A DNA stretch of 64,000 nt from an uncultured Porphyromonadaceae bacterium (GCA_937892215.1 CALAVE010000025.1:3516-67515); one strand, 5' to 3'. Counted from the stretch's first letter, positions 46,015-55,540 are shown. Numbers and translations are program-made. Notes: generated from the letters alone by a model not told the origin.

Positions 46015-47069
46015 TGAACCACGGTGGAAACATACTCACACTGAACGCCATGCGCGGCCTGCTGGCTGTGGTAGTGGTGCTGTTTCACTACACTAACAAC
46101 TATGTGCTTGCCATCATAACGAGTTTCGCCATGTCGTTCTTCTTCATGCTTAGTGGTTTTCTGCTCGCGCGGAAATACGATTTCGTGGAACTGGACTGCC
46201 GTACGTACAAGTGCTTCCTCGGTCGCCGTCTGTGGCGCGTATATCCGCTACATATAGCCGTGCTGCTGGCATTTGCGCTGAAATTCGGTGCCGAATACGT
46301 GTTCATGGGCAAGAGTAGCGACCAGTGGGGCTACTTTCTGCCGCAGGCACTTCTGGTGCAGAGCTGGATGCCATTCGGACAGGTGTATTTGAAACTGAAC
46401 GGTGTGTCGTGGTTCCTTAGCACCATAGTGTTTTGCTATGCGTGCTATCCCTTGGTGGTTAGGTGGTTGCACCGGTTGAGCATCCCCGCTCAGGTGGTCG
46501 TGCTTGCTGTGGCGCTGGGCGCAATGATGCTTGCGGCCGTACCGCTTACTGGCACCACCAAGCGCTGGATGGTGTATATCTGCCCGCTGATGAGGCTTGT
46601 GGACTTTGCCACCGGCATAGTGCTCTTCCACGTGTGGCGGCGCTATGGCAGTCCCTTGGCGCAAAGGTGGGGAGTGCTGCGAGAGACGATGATTGAGGTT
46701 GCCCTGCTGATAGCAATAGGTGTGTTCTTCGTTCTGCAATACACTGATTGCCTCGACCGGTTCAATAGCGAGCCGTTCACGCTGGTGCTGAATGCGGCTC
46801 TGATTATGCTGCTCACCGTCAAAGACGGGGGCGATGGCTTGTTTGCCCGGGTGTTGCGGTGGCGCGTGTTCGGTTGGTTGGGCCGTATCAGTTTTGAAAT
46901 GTATATGTTGCAACTCATTGTGCTTATCGTGATGATTAATGTGGCGGAACTGGCCGGGATTGAGCGGGCCGAACCACTTTCGCTGGCGATTTATCTGGCA
47001 GTGTTGCTGTGCTTGTCGTGGCTTTGGCATAAAGGGCAAGCAAAGGTTGCGGAAAGGAGGCGCCAATGA
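46014..47069 (+). CDS. Acyltransferase 3 (second of a tandem triplet)
   Basis: A 351-residue paralogue of the previous protein: NAMRGLLAVVVVLFHYTNNY, SFFFMLSGFLLARKYDF, GRRLWRVYPLHIAVLLAF, and the shared NGVSWFLSTIVFCYACYPLV. It overlaps both neighbours (TAATG at its start; ATGA at its end), so the three are translated together. It most likely modifies the same glycan at another position or with different acceptor preference. Confidence 0.88.
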   Translation: MNHGGNILTLNAMRGLLAVVVVLFHYTNNYVLAIITSFAMSFFFMLSGFLLARKYDFVELDCRTYKCFLGRRLWRVYPLHIAVLLAFALKFGAEYVFMGKSSDQWGYFLPQALLVQSWMPFGQVYLKLNGVSWFLSTIVFCYACYPLVVRWLHRLSIPAQVVVLAVALGAMMLAAVPLTGTTKRWMVYICPLMRLVDFATGIVLFHVWRRYGSPLAQRWGVLRETMIEVALLIAIGVFFVLQYTDCLDRFNSEPFTLVLNAALIMLLTVKDGGDGLFARVLRWRVFGWLGRISFEMYMLQLIVLIVMINVAELAGIERAEPLSLAIYLAVLLCLSWLWHKGQAKVAERRRQ

Positions 47070-48127
47070 AGGTGATGCGTGCTCTCACTTCGTGGCGTGG
47101 GGTGCTGGCTCTGGTTATCGCGCTCTTCCATTTCCACAATTATCCGCTGCTGGCGGCCTTTGGCGACTTCAGAATGTCGTTCTTCTTCATGGTGAGCGGT
47201 TTCCTGCTGGCGCAACGCTATGAGTTTCGTGAAGTCACTCGCAAGAATTACCTCAATTTCATGGGGCGCAGGGTGCTTCGGATTTATCCGCTGCATATTG
47301 TGGCGCTGGCACTTTTCGGGCTTGGCGTTCTGTTGTTTGGAGGCGAGCGCAATGTGATGCATGAGGCACTCACTTTCTTGCTCGACGCGCTACTGTTGCA
47401 GAGTTGGAGCCCTGTTCGCGACATCTACATGTCGCACAATAGCGTCACATGGTTCCTTAGTTCCATTATGTTCTGCTACTTGTGCTATCCGTTTGCGGTC
47501 CGCTGGTTGCGCGCGCGTCGCTTATGGACGCAGGTGGCTCTGCTTGCCGCATGCTTGGCAGTGGTGCTGGCCGTAGCGCCGATGCTCGAACCGGGCGAGC
47601 GCCAGTGGTGGGTGTTTATCTGTCCGCCGGTCAGGATGATTGATTTCACCGCGGGTGTGGTGCTTTTCAACATCAGCGAACGTGTGTCGCGCGGGTGGGT
47701 GAGGAATGTGAGTGTGGCTGGAGCCACTCTGGCCGAAGTCTTGGCTCTGGGCGCTATAGCGACCGTAACCGTGCTTCAGTATTTCGGGTATATCGACCGC
47801 TTTGCCGGAAAGCCTCTGAAAATAGTGTTCACAGCTATGTTCATCTTAGTTCTGGTGCTTAATAACAGGAATAAGGGCATCCTGTCTAAGGCTCTTTCCT
47901 GGGGACCGCTCTACTGGCTGGGGCAGGTCAGTTATGAGGTGTATGTGATGCAACTGGTGGTGCTCAACGTGGTGCGCCGCGCGCTGGCCACAACCGGACT
48001 GGACCCCGACGGCGCAGTCGTGCTGGTGTTATACCTTGTGACTCTGGTGGCGGTGGCCGGCGTGTGCAACAAGTGGTTCGGCCGGCTTTCGCAGAGCCTT
48101 CGTTCCCGATACCTCGATAAGCCTTAG
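47066..48127 (+). CDS. Acyltransferase 3 (third of a tandem triplet)
   Basis: A 353-residue paralogue: LTSWRGVLALVIALFHFHNY, MSFFFMVSGFLLAQRYEF, GRRVLRIYPLHIVALALF, and SVTWFLSSIMFCYLCYPFAV. It is closest by eye to the second copy. It overlaps it by 4 bp. A 122-bp gap follows before porT. The triplet looks like local duplication followed by divergence. Confidence 0.88.
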   Translation: MKVMRALTSWRGVLALVIALFHFHNYPLLAAFGDFRMSFFFMVSGFLLAQRYEFREVTRKNYLNFMGRRVLRIYPLHIVALALFGLGVLLFGGERNVMHEALTFLLDALLLQSWSPVRDIYMSHNSVTWFLSSIMFCYLCYPFAVRWLRARRLWTQVALLAACLAVVLAVAPMLEPGERQWWVFICPPVRMIDFTAGVVLFNISERVSRGWVRNVSVAGATLAEVLALGAIATVTVLQYFGYIDRFAGKPLKIVFTAMFILVLVLNNRNKGILSKALSWGPLYWLGQVSYEVYVMQLVVLNVVRRALATTGLDPDGAVVLVLYLVTLVAVAGVCNKWFGRLSQSLRSRYLDKP

Positions 48128-48249
48128 ACCGCTTCTGGCACGGCCTATGATGCGCTTTTACACCCACATTCGGCAAATGGATTTTAACGGGTGAATGCAA
48201 TAAAGGGCGGAAATGTTCGTTATTGTTCTTAGGAAAGTTTTCCAAGCAG

Positions 48250-48996
48250 ATGAACAAATGCAGTTACATAAGGACTTGCGCCGTGCTGGTGATGCTTGTT
48301 GCCGGTGCGCTGTGCCATGCTCAGGATAACGATAAAATCCTGAACCGCCAGTATGCCGACATGAAGCGTGTGCACTTCGGCTTTTCCGTTGGCATGAACT
48401 TCCAGGACCTGAATATCACTAACAACGGCCTGATTACCGACGACGGGCAGTCGTGGTTCGCCGATGTGCCGAGCCATTCGCCGGGATTCTGCGTGAATGT
48501 GCTGGCCGACCTGCGTCTGGGAAAGCACTTCAATCTCAGGATTTCACCGGGTATGTACTTCGGAAACAAAGTGGTGAAGTTCCGCAATGCCTATGGCTCG
48601 CCCGACGACCTTGACCCCATGAGTTACCGCCAGAGCCAGAACCTGAAGTCGGCCTACGTGGTGGTGCCTCTCGACCTCAAGATATCGGCTCTGCGCTATC
48701 ACAATATGCGCCCATATTTCACAGGTGGCGTGATGGCTCTTTACGATGTGGGAAAAGACCGCCCCGACCAGCTGAGACTCAAGAACATGGACGTGATGCT
48801 TTCAGTGGGCTTGGGCTGCGACTTCTATCTGCCGTATTTCAAACTGTGCCCCGAGGTGAAGTTCTGTTTCGGATTGCGCGACGTGCTGGAACGCAAACGC
48901 CCCGACCTGCAGGATAATCCGGAGATGATGCGCTTCACTGAAAGCGTAAGTAAGGTGCTTAACAGCATGGTGGTCGTAACATTCTACTTTGAATAG
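48250..48996 (+). CDS. porT: Type IX secretion outer membrane protein, PorT-like
   Basis: A 248-residue eight-strand beta-barrel candidate. The start at 48250 (MNKCSYIRTCAVLVMLVAGA) opens a signal peptide cut after CHA; a TTG 27 bp upstream is less likely. It has the PorT family order MKRVHFGFSVGMNFQDL, LRLGKHFNLRISPGMYFGN, YVVVPLDLKISALRYHNMRP and a C-terminal aromatic strand MVVVTFYFE. PorT is needed for T9SS export. It begins the porT-P-K-L-M-N run; in Porphyromonas porT is elsewhere, so this arrangement differs. Confidence 0.83.
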   Translation: MNKCSYIRTCAVLVMLVAGALCHAQDNDKILNRQYADMKRVHFGFSVGMNFQDLNITNNGLITDDGQSWFADVPSHSPGFCVNVLADLRLGKHFNLRISPGMYFGNKVVKFRNAYGSPDDLDPMSYRQSQNLKSAYVVVPLDLKISALRYHNMRPYFTGGVMALYDVGKDRPDQLRLKNMDVMLSVGLGCDFYLPYFKLCPEVKFCFGLRDVLERKRPDLQDNPEMMRFTESVSKVLNSMVVVTFYFE

Positions 48997-49007
48997 TTGT
49001 GAGTGAG

Positions 49008-49988
49008 ATGAATAAAGCCGGAGAAATATTGAGAAACGCGGTGCTTGCGCTGCTGGTGTTCTGTGCACCGACGGCGCTCGCACAGGTCGATGCACAGCTG
49101 ACTCACTACTGGGCCACGCCGGCCTACTACAACGCCGCGGCTCTGGGCGAGACCGATTTCATCCATATCACGGCCGGCAGCCGGCTTCAGTGGCTGGGCG
49201 TGGAGCATGCGCCAATGTCGTTCTTCGGAATGGCCGATATGCCGTTCAAGTTCCTCAACAAGCGTTGGGGCGCTGGAGTGGTGCTGCAGCATGAAAGAAT
49301 GGGTCTTTACCATAGCATAAATGCCGGGGCGCAACTCGCGTGGAAGAAAAAACTCTTCAAGGGCATGCTCAGCGTGGGCTTGCAGGTGGGATTCATTAAC
49401 GAAACTTTCAAGGGGTCCGATATATTTATCCCCGAAGGCGATGATGCGCACACCAGTGCCGATGAGGCTATACCCACCACCGATGTGAGCGGAACGGCAC
49501 TCGACCTCAGTGCCGGTGTGTTCTATAGCCACAAGTGGTTTTGGGTGGGTGCCAGCGTGAATCACATCACAGAGCCTAAGGTAACCCTGAAAGCCAATCA
49601 GGAGAGCGACGACGAGTATGAATTTGAGGCCGGTAGGATGTATTATTTTATGGCCGGTAGCAATATTCCGATAAAAAACTCGTTATTTGAAATACAGCCC
49701 TCGGTGTTTGTCAAGAGTGACTTCCATTTCTTTCAGGCCGAAGCCACGGTGCGCATGCGCTACAACAAATTCATAACCGCCGGTGTGGGCTACCGCTGGA
49801 AAGATGCGGTGATGGCGATGATAGGAGTGCAAGTGAAGAATTTTTACATTGGCTATGCCTACGACTATCCGCTCACCACAATGTCCAAGGTCACTAAGGG
49901 CAGCCATGAACTGATTATGTCCTATAACGTGAAACTGGACATGAAAGAACGAAACAAGAATAAGCAAAAGAGTATTCGCATAATGTAG
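49008..49988 (+). CDS. porP: Type IX secretion protein PorP (SprF family)
   Basis: A 326-residue outer membrane barrel with a signal peptide (ending PTALAQ). The family's opening QVDAQLTHYWATPAYYNAAA and the closing GVGYRWKDAVMAMIGVQVKN, then YIGYAYDYPLTTM, are clear. The start may be the GTG at 48999 (3 codons earlier); the ATG is preferred. PorP contacts the PorK/PorN ring and, in P. gingivalis, lies at the head of porPKLMN, as it does here. It starts 11 bp after porT. Confidence 0.93.
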   Translation: MNKAGEILRNAVLALLVFCAPTALAQVDAQLTHYWATPAYYNAAALGETDFIHITAGSRLQWLGVEHAPMSFFGMADMPFKFLNKRWGAGVVLQHERMGLYHSINAGAQLAWKKKLFKGMLSVGLQVGFINETFKGSDIFIPEGDDAHTSADEAIPTTDVSGTALDLSAGVFYSHKWFWVGASVNHITEPKVTLKANQESDDEYEFEAGRMYYFMAGSNIPIKNSLFEIQPSVFVKSDFHFFQAEATVRMRYNKFITAGVGYRWKDAVMAMIGVQVKNFYIGYAYDYPLTTMSKVTKGSHELIMSYNVKLDMKERNKNKQKSIRIM

Positions 49989-49996
49989 AATATTAT

Positions 49997-51427
49997 ATGA
50001 AAAAGTTTATTGTTTATATTTTTATAGCAGTGATGATGTCGTCGTGCTTCTCAGGACGCCGAGTGGGTTCGGTTGGTGGAGAAGTGACGGGAGTGGGGGC
50101 TACCCATTATTCTGAGCCTACACCATTCGGGATGGTGCTCATTGACTGCGGTTCAATGAAGGAAGGCCCTGGTAGCAAGGACTCTATATGGGGCATAGAT
50201 TCTGTGGCCCGCGGCATTTCGGTGGACGCTTTCTGGATGGATGAGACCGAAATAACCAATTCCAAGTACAAGCAGTTTGTGTACTGGGTGCGTGACTCCA
50301 TTATCCGTGAGCGACTTGCCGACCCCGCATACGGTGGCAATGAGGAGTTTAAGATTGTGGAGGATAAGGAAGGTAACCCCATTACTCCGCACCTCAACTG
50401 GAACCGCGCCATCCCATGGAAGAACCCCAGCGAGGACGAGGAAAGGGCTATTCAGAGCGTTTACCGCATCAACCCCATCACAGGCGTGCGTGAACTGGAT
50501 CCTAACCAGATGAACTATCGCTACGAGGTGTATAACCTCACGGAGGCTGCTAAGCGCCGTAACCGATTCGACCGTAGCCGACGTGACTATAACACCGACC
50601 ACGACGTGCCCGACTTCGACCCCATGATTAGCAAAGATACGGCTTACGTGGATGACGACGGACGCATCATCCGCCAGACTATCACGCATCCGCTCCAGAG
50701 CGAGTTCGACTTCGTGAACACCTACATCGTGAACGTGTTCCCCGATACCACCTGCTGGATCAACGATTTCGACAATGCCTACAACGAGCCATACGTGCGT
50801 ATGTACTTCGCCAGCGCAGGCTATAATAACTACCCGGTGGTGGGCGTGAGTTGGGAACAAGCCACGGCGTTCTGCCACTGGCGCACTGAGTTCCTCAAGA
50901 AGTCGCTCGGTAAGGAAGGAGTCTATGTGGAGCCTTACCGTCTGCCCACCGAGGCGGAGTGGGAGTATGCCGCACGAGCCGGTGTGAGCACCAACAAGTT
51001 CCCCTGGGAGGGCGATCTGCCCCTCACCGAGGAAGACGGTTGCTTCTACGCCAACTTCAAGCCAATGGAGGGTAACTACGTGAAAGACGGTAGCATTATC
51101 TCGGCTCCGGTAGGAACCTATCAGCCTAACGATTTCGGACTCTACGACATGGCCGGTAACGTGAGCGAGTGGACTTCCACTGCCTATACCGAGAGTATCG
51201 ACCGCATGACCAGCGACCTCAACCCCGAGTATCGCTACAACGTGGCCAAGGAAGACCCCTACAAGATGTCGCGCAAGATTGTGCGAGGCGGCTCGTGGAA
51301 GGACGTGGCTCACAACGTGCGTAGCGACCTGCGTATGTGGGAGTACCAGAACGAGCAGCGTTCCTACATAGGTTTCCGATGCGTCCGCACCAAGGTGGGA
51401 ACCGGCAAGGTGAAACGCAAGAAATAA
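49997..51427 (+). CDS. porK: Type IX secretion lipoprotein PorK/GldK
   Basis: A 476-residue outer membrane lipoprotein with lipobox MSSC (mature Cys17 in FIAVMMSSCFSGRR). The rest is a formylglycine-generating-enzyme-like fold used structurally: FWMDETEITNSKYKQFVYWV near the start, YPVVGVSWEQATAFCHWRTE, YRLPTEAEWEYAARAG and GNVSEWTSTAY, ending in VRGGSWKD and YIGFRCVR. PorK and PorN form the periplasmic ring of the T9SS. It begins 8 bp after porP. Confidence 0.96.
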   Translation: MKKFIVYIFIAVMMSSCFSGRRVGSVGGEVTGVGATHYSEPTPFGMVLIDCGSMKEGPGSKDSIWGIDSVARGISVDAFWMDETEITNSKYKQFVYWVRDSIIRERLADPAYGGNEEFKIVEDKEGNPITPHLNWNRAIPWKNPSEDEERAIQSVYRINPITGVRELDPNQMNYRYEVYNLTEAAKRRNRFDRSRRDYNTDHDVPDFDPMISKDTAYVDDDGRIIRQTITHPLQSEFDFVNTYIVNVFPDTTCWINDFDNAYNEPYVRMYFASAGYNNYPVVGVSWEQATAFCHWRTEFLKKSLGKEGVYVEPYRLPTEAEWEYAARAGVSTNKFPWEGDLPLTEEDGCFYANFKPMEGNYVKDGSIISAPVGTYQPNDFGLYDMAGNVSEWTSTAYTESIDRMTSDLNPEYRYNVAKEDPYKMSRKIVRGGSWKDVAHNVRSDLRMWEYQNEQRSYIGFRCVRTKVGTGKVKRKK

Positions 51428-51500
51428 TGGCACTTTCGCCGCGATGCTAACGATGAGTTTTTTAGAACGGAAAAGAAAAGCATAAAGATTAACGTAGAAA

Positions 51501-52514
51501 ATGGGAAAAATCAAGAAATATAAGAATGTGGTGGAGCGTTTTCTGTCGGGTGAGAAAGGACAGAGATTCTTTAACTTTGCCTACAGTATTGGTGCCGCAG
51601 TGGTAATCTGGGGCGCGCTGTTCAAGATTTTGCACTTGCCCGGTGGTAACACGCTGCTCTCTATCGGTATGGGTACTGAGGTGCTCATGTTCCTTCTCAC
51701 GGCGTTCGACCGCCCCGAGAAGCAATATCACTGGGAGGAAGTATTCCCCGTGCTGGCCAGCAATGACCCTGAGGACCGTCCCGACTTTAACGGCGGTGGC
51801 GGCATCATCATCGGCGGCTCCGGCAACGGCGGCTCCGGCTCCGGCATCGGCGGCTCCGTGGAAGGCTCCGAAGGCACTGTGTCGCAGTTTGGCGGCGTGA
51901 GCGTGGAGCAGGCTAAGGGTGCAGTGGGTTTGCCTCAGGGCATCGACCTGTCACCCGAGGATTCCGTTTCGCTCAGCGAAAGTATAGCCAAGATGGCTGC
52001 AGCAAGCGACCAGCTCAGCCGTATGGCCGAACTTACCGACGCCACACAGCAGTATCTCAGCCAGATGGCCGCCATCAGCGAACAGATGCAGAAACTCAAC
52101 GAGACCACTACCAAACTCAACCAGGTGCAGGAGACGCTGCTCAATAGCTACAACGCTATCACCGAGAACAGCGAGGGCATCACCTCAAGTTCTACCGGTT
52201 ACGTGGAGCAGATGGAGACGCTGAATCGAAACATCGGTGGTCTGAACACTATCTACGAAATTCAGCTCAAGAGCGTTTCGTCGCAACTCGACAGCATCGA
52301 CCGCGTGAACCGTGGCTTGAAAGATATTCGCGACATGTACGAAAAGTCAGCGGCCGAGAGCGCACACTACTGCGACGAGACCGAGAAGATGGCTCACTAC
52401 ATGAAGCAGCTCAATAGTGTGTACGAAAAGATGATTAAGGCCATGACCGTGAATATGTACCGTCCGCTGGGCGGCATGCCGGAGATGGACTCTAATAACG
52501 ACCAAACAGATTAA
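51501..52514 (+). CDS. porL: Type IX secretion motor subunit PorL/GldL
   Basis: A 337-residue inner membrane protein. Two helices near the N-terminus (about residues 24-45 and 50-68) make the proton-driven stator: AYSIGAAVVIWGALFKILHL, then GGNTLLSIGMGTEVLMFLLT, with Glu60 in the second helix as the likely proton-carrying residue. A Gly/Ser-rich linker follows (about residues 96-125, GGSGNGGSGSGIGG), then a long cytoplasmic coiled coil with several SQM/NET repeats. GldL/PorL with GldM/PorM convert the proton gradient into motion. The linker is unusually glycine-rich. Confidence 0.95.
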   Translation: MGKIKKYKNVVERFLSGEKGQRFFNFAYSIGAAVVIWGALFKILHLPGGNTLLSIGMGTEVLMFLLTAFDRPEKQYHWEEVFPVLASNDPEDRPDFNGGGGIIIGGSGNGGSGSGIGGSVEGSEGTVSQFGGVSVEQAKGAVGLPQGIDLSPEDSVSLSESIAKMAAASDQLSRMAELTDATQQYLSQMAAISEQMQKLNETTTKLNQVQETLLNSYNAITENSEGITSSSTGYVEQMETLNRNIGGLNTIYEIQLKSVSSQLDSIDRVNRGLKDIRDMYEKSAAESAHYCDETEKMAHYMKQLNSVYEKMIKAMTVNMYRPLGGMPEMDSNNDQTD

Positions 52515-52523
52515 CAGTAAGAT

Positions 52524-54092
52524 ATGGCATCAGCAAAAAATCAGACAGTGGGACGCATGTCGCCCCGTCAGAAGATGATAAACCTGATGTATATCGTCCT
52601 GACGGCTATGCTTGCGCTGAATGTCTCGAGCGACGTGCTCAACGGATTCAGCCAAGTGGAGGACGGTCTGTCGCGCTCTAACAGAACCATAACAGCCCGA
52701 AATTTGGCCTTGTATGCCGACCTGCAGGAGTTCAACAAGGAGAACCCTGAGAAAGGTAAAGTGTGGCTCGACAAGGCTACAGAGGTGCGTGCCAACACGG
52801 ATAATCTGTACAACTTCATCGACTCTCTGAAACTGGAGATAGTCCGACTCTCCGACGGTAAGGACGGCGATGTCCACAACATAGTGAATCAGGACAACCT
52901 CGACGCCGCTTCTGAACTGATGCTCGCTCCCGTGGGCGGAAAGGGCGAAGTGCTCCGGCTCAGAATTGACAAGTATCGCAGTTACATCACCTCGTTCATC
53001 GACGACAAGGACAAGCGCGCAAATCTGCAGGCGGCTCTATCCACCGCTCCGTTCAAGGGCGAGAGCAAGAAGTGGGAAGAAACCATGTTCGAGAATATGC
53101 CCACAATCGCAGCCGTGACCTTGCTCTCTAAGTTGCAGAACGATGTTCGCTATGCCGAGGGTGAGGTGCTGAACCAACTGCTCACTAACGTTGACCTGGG
53201 TGACCTGCGCGTGAATGTGGTGGATGCTTTTGTGCTGCCCGACTCGCGTATCGTGATGCGCGGCACCAAGTATTCGGCTCGCATCCTCATGGGCGCCGTC
53301 GATACCACGGCTCGACCGGTGGTTTACATCAACGGACAGAAACTCGCCAACGACCGCGGACTCTACGAGGTGGGGACCGGAAAGGCCGGCAACTACGACT
53401 ATTCCGGCTGGATTGAGGTACTGGGACGCGACGGAACTCTCACCAAGCGTGAGTTCAAGTCGTCATATACAGTAATCGACCCGCTCGCCACCGTTTCCGC
53501 CACCATGATGAATGTGCTCTACGCCGGTATCAATAACCCCATATCCATTGCCGTGCCGGGCGTACCGGAAGGCTCCATCAGCGCAACTATGACAAACGGG
53601 TCGCTCACCAAGAGCGGAGCCGGCACATGGATTGCACACCCCACACGCGTGGGCGACGAGTGCGTGATTTCGGTTACGGCCGAAATGAGCGGACAGCGCG
53701 TGAACGTGGGCGGTACCACCTTCCGTGTGCGTAAGTTGCCCGACCCGATGCCTTACATCGCTTACAAGGACGACAAGGGCGCAGTGAACCGCTACAAGGG
53801 CGGCAAGGGCTTCTCCAAGGCTATCCTGCTCAACGCACGTGGTGTGGATGCGGCTATCGACGACGACATCCTGAACATCGAGTACAAGGTGCTCAGTTTC
53901 GAAACCGTGTTCTTCGACTCAATGGGGAACGCCATTCCCGAGGTGTCGAACGGTGCTAACTTCTCTGAACGCCAGCTCACGGCCATTCGCCGACTCTCGC
54001 GCGGAAAACGCTTCTACATCTCGCGTGTGAAAGCAACCGGCCCCGACGGCATACAGCGCGACCTCGCGCCTATGGAGGTGATTATCAACTAA
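52524..54092 (+). CDS. porM: Type IX secretion motor subunit PorM/GldM
   Basis: A 522-residue inner membrane protein with one N-terminal helix (MINLMYIVLTAMLALNVSSD, about residues 15-34) and a long periplasmic part of four domains that spans to PorK/PorN. The opening SPRQKMINLMYIVLTAMLAL is the GldM signature; the C-terminal GldM_C domain runs from about DPMPYIAYKDDKGAVNRYKG. It begins 9 bp after porL and forms the motor with it. Confidence 0.96.
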   Translation: MASAKNQTVGRMSPRQKMINLMYIVLTAMLALNVSSDVLNGFSQVEDGLSRSNRTITARNLALYADLQEFNKENPEKGKVWLDKATEVRANTDNLYNFIDSLKLEIVRLSDGKDGDVHNIVNQDNLDAASELMLAPVGGKGEVLRLRIDKYRSYITSFIDDKDKRANLQAALSTAPFKGESKKWEETMFENMPTIAAVTLLSKLQNDVRYAEGEVLNQLLTNVDLGDLRVNVVDAFVLPDSRIVMRGTKYSARILMGAVDTTARPVVYINGQKLANDRGLYEVGTGKAGNYDYSGWIEVLGRDGTLTKREFKSSYTVIDPLATVSATMMNVLYAGINNPISIAVPGVPEGSISATMTNGSLTKSGAGTWIAHPTRVGDECVISVTAEMSGQRVNVGGTTFRVRKLPDPMPYIAYKDDKGAVNRYKGGKGFSKAILLNARGVDAAIDDDILNIEYKVLSFETVFFDSMGNAIPEVSNGANFSERQLTAIRRLSRGKRFYISRVKATGPDGIQRDLAPMEVIIN

Positions 54093-54161
54093 TAACGTGG
54101 CTGCCCACGATTAAAACAAGAATAAAAACTTGAGAGCGAAAACGCTAATAAATAAGTGACT

Positions 54162-55295
54162 ATGAAAGTGATAAGAATAATATCTGTTGCGCTTGTGGTG
54201 ATTCTCACCGCCGGATTGGCTCAGGCCCAAGTGGTGAAGAAGAGCGATAAGGATAGCAAGAAGAAGAGCGAAAGTTCGGTGCAGATAACCGACCGTCAGC
54301 AAGCGTTTTTTGAGCAGCGTGAGCCCAGCGATGCCGACCTGCAGTGGACCAAGGTGGTCTACCGCAGCCTCGACCTCACCAAGGGGAAGAATCCGGCCCT
54401 CTATTACCCTGAGGAACCTAATGCCGACGGCGAGGACCTGTTCTTCATCATCATGCGCCTGCTTGCCAACGACGAGATTTCTGCCTACGAATATCTCGAC
54501 GGTCGCGAAATGTTTACCGATGACTTCAAAATCAAGGTGAAAGAAATGCTTGAGCGCTTCCACATCTATCACACCGAAGCGAAGGGCAGCAACGAGAAGC
54601 ACCCCAAGTTCGCCATTGAGAATTCCGACATCCCCGCTAACGAGATTCTCAGTTACTACATAATTGAGAAGTGGGAGTTCGACACGCGCAGCAACGCCAT
54701 GAAGGCGCGCGTTGACGCTATCTGCCCCGTGCTACACCGCACCGACGAGTTCGGCGGTGAAGCCGTCAAGTACCCCATGTTCTGGGTGAAACTCAACGAC
54801 ATTCGCCCATGGATGGCTCAGCAGTACGTCTTCACCGACGATGACAACAACCTGCCGCGCTACAACCTCGACGACTTCTTCAAACTGAATATGTACACCG
54901 GCGACATCTACAAGGTGAAAAACCTGCGTAATCTATCGCTCGTGCAGATGTACCCCGACCCCGACGAACTGAAGATGGCTCAGGACAGCATTGAGAAACG
55001 CCTGCGCGCTTTCGACAAGAACCTCTGGGTTCCCACTCGTGAAGAACTTCAGGCTCAAAAAGAGGCCCGTGAAAAAGCCCTTGCCGAGGCCGAAGGTGAG
55101 TCAGAGGAGGCCGATGGCGAAAAGGCTGAGGAAGCGAAGACCGTGAAGAAGAGCAAGGCGAAAGAGAAGGAGCGCACCACTACCACAAAGCGTGGGGCAA
55201 AGAGTGGCAAAAATAATAAGATAAAACAGCGCAAAGCTAAGAACACCGGTTCCAATACGGCAGTACGCTCGGTGCGTAGCCGAAAGGGACGATAA
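54162..55295 (+). CDS. porN: Type IX secretion ring protein PorN/GldN with a charged C-terminal tail
   Basis: A 377-residue periplasmic protein with a signal peptide (MKVIRIISVALVVILTAGLA). The GldN core includes DADLQWTKVVYRSLDLTKGK, LPRYNLDDFFKLNMYTGDIY and WVPTREELQAQ. After about residue 300 comes a long low-complexity tail, first Ala/Glu-rich (AEAEGESEEADGEKAEEAK), then Lys/Arg-rich (AKEKERTTTTKRGAKSGKNN), ending in SVRSRKGR. Shorter PorN proteins lack this. The tail could bind cell wall or the ring, or be a disordered linker. The GTG at 54156 is an alternative start. Confidence 0.93.
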   Translation: MKVIRIISVALVVILTAGLAQAQVVKKSDKDSKKKSESSVQITDRQQAFFEQREPSDADLQWTKVVYRSLDLTKGKNPALYYPEEPNADGEDLFFIIMRLLANDEISAYEYLDGREMFTDDFKIKVKEMLERFHIYHTEAKGSNEKHPKFAIENSDIPANEILSYYIIEKWEFDTRSNAMKARVDAICPVLHRTDEFGGEAVKYPMFWVKLNDIRPWMAQQYVFTDDDNNLPRYNLDDFFKLNMYTGDIYKVKNLRNLSLVQMYPDPDELKMAQDSIEKRLRAFDKNLWVPTREELQAQKEAREKALAEAEGESEEADGEKAEEAKTVKKSKAKEKERTTTTKRGAKSGKNNKIKQRKAKNTGSNTAVRSVRSRKGR

Positions 55296-55364
55296 GCATG
55301 AACTGATACAGATTGCTTCAACCCGTTTCGGGTTCAATAAGAGATAATGCAATTTAATGTGATG

Positions 55365-55399
55365 ATGCCGCTGCAGACGTGTGAACGCCCGAGCGGCAT
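55365..55399 (+). terminator. Terminator after the T9SS operon
   Basis: ATGCCGCT (55365-55372) pairs with AGCGGCAT (55392-55399) around a 19-nt loop and is followed by TATTCTTTC. It lies 70 bp after porN and before the gdhA promoter. Confidence 0.6.
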
Positions 55400-55481
55400 T
55401 ATTCTTTCACCACACCGTCATGCGTAGCCTAACATTTCCGCTAATTTGCTTCAGATGTGCGCAAGTTTGAGGAAAAAACAT

Positions 55482-55489
55482 TAATTTTG
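55482..55489 (+). promoter_or_regulatory. -7 promoter element of gdhA
   Basis: TAATTTTG fits TAnnTTTG. The gdhA ATG is 52 bp downstream, so the ORF extension upstream of 55541 is a leader rather than coding. Confidence 0.6.
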
Positions 55490-55540
55490 CAGCCGAAACA
55501 GAATTTTGAACAAGAGAAAAACACTAAAATAGTAACACAC

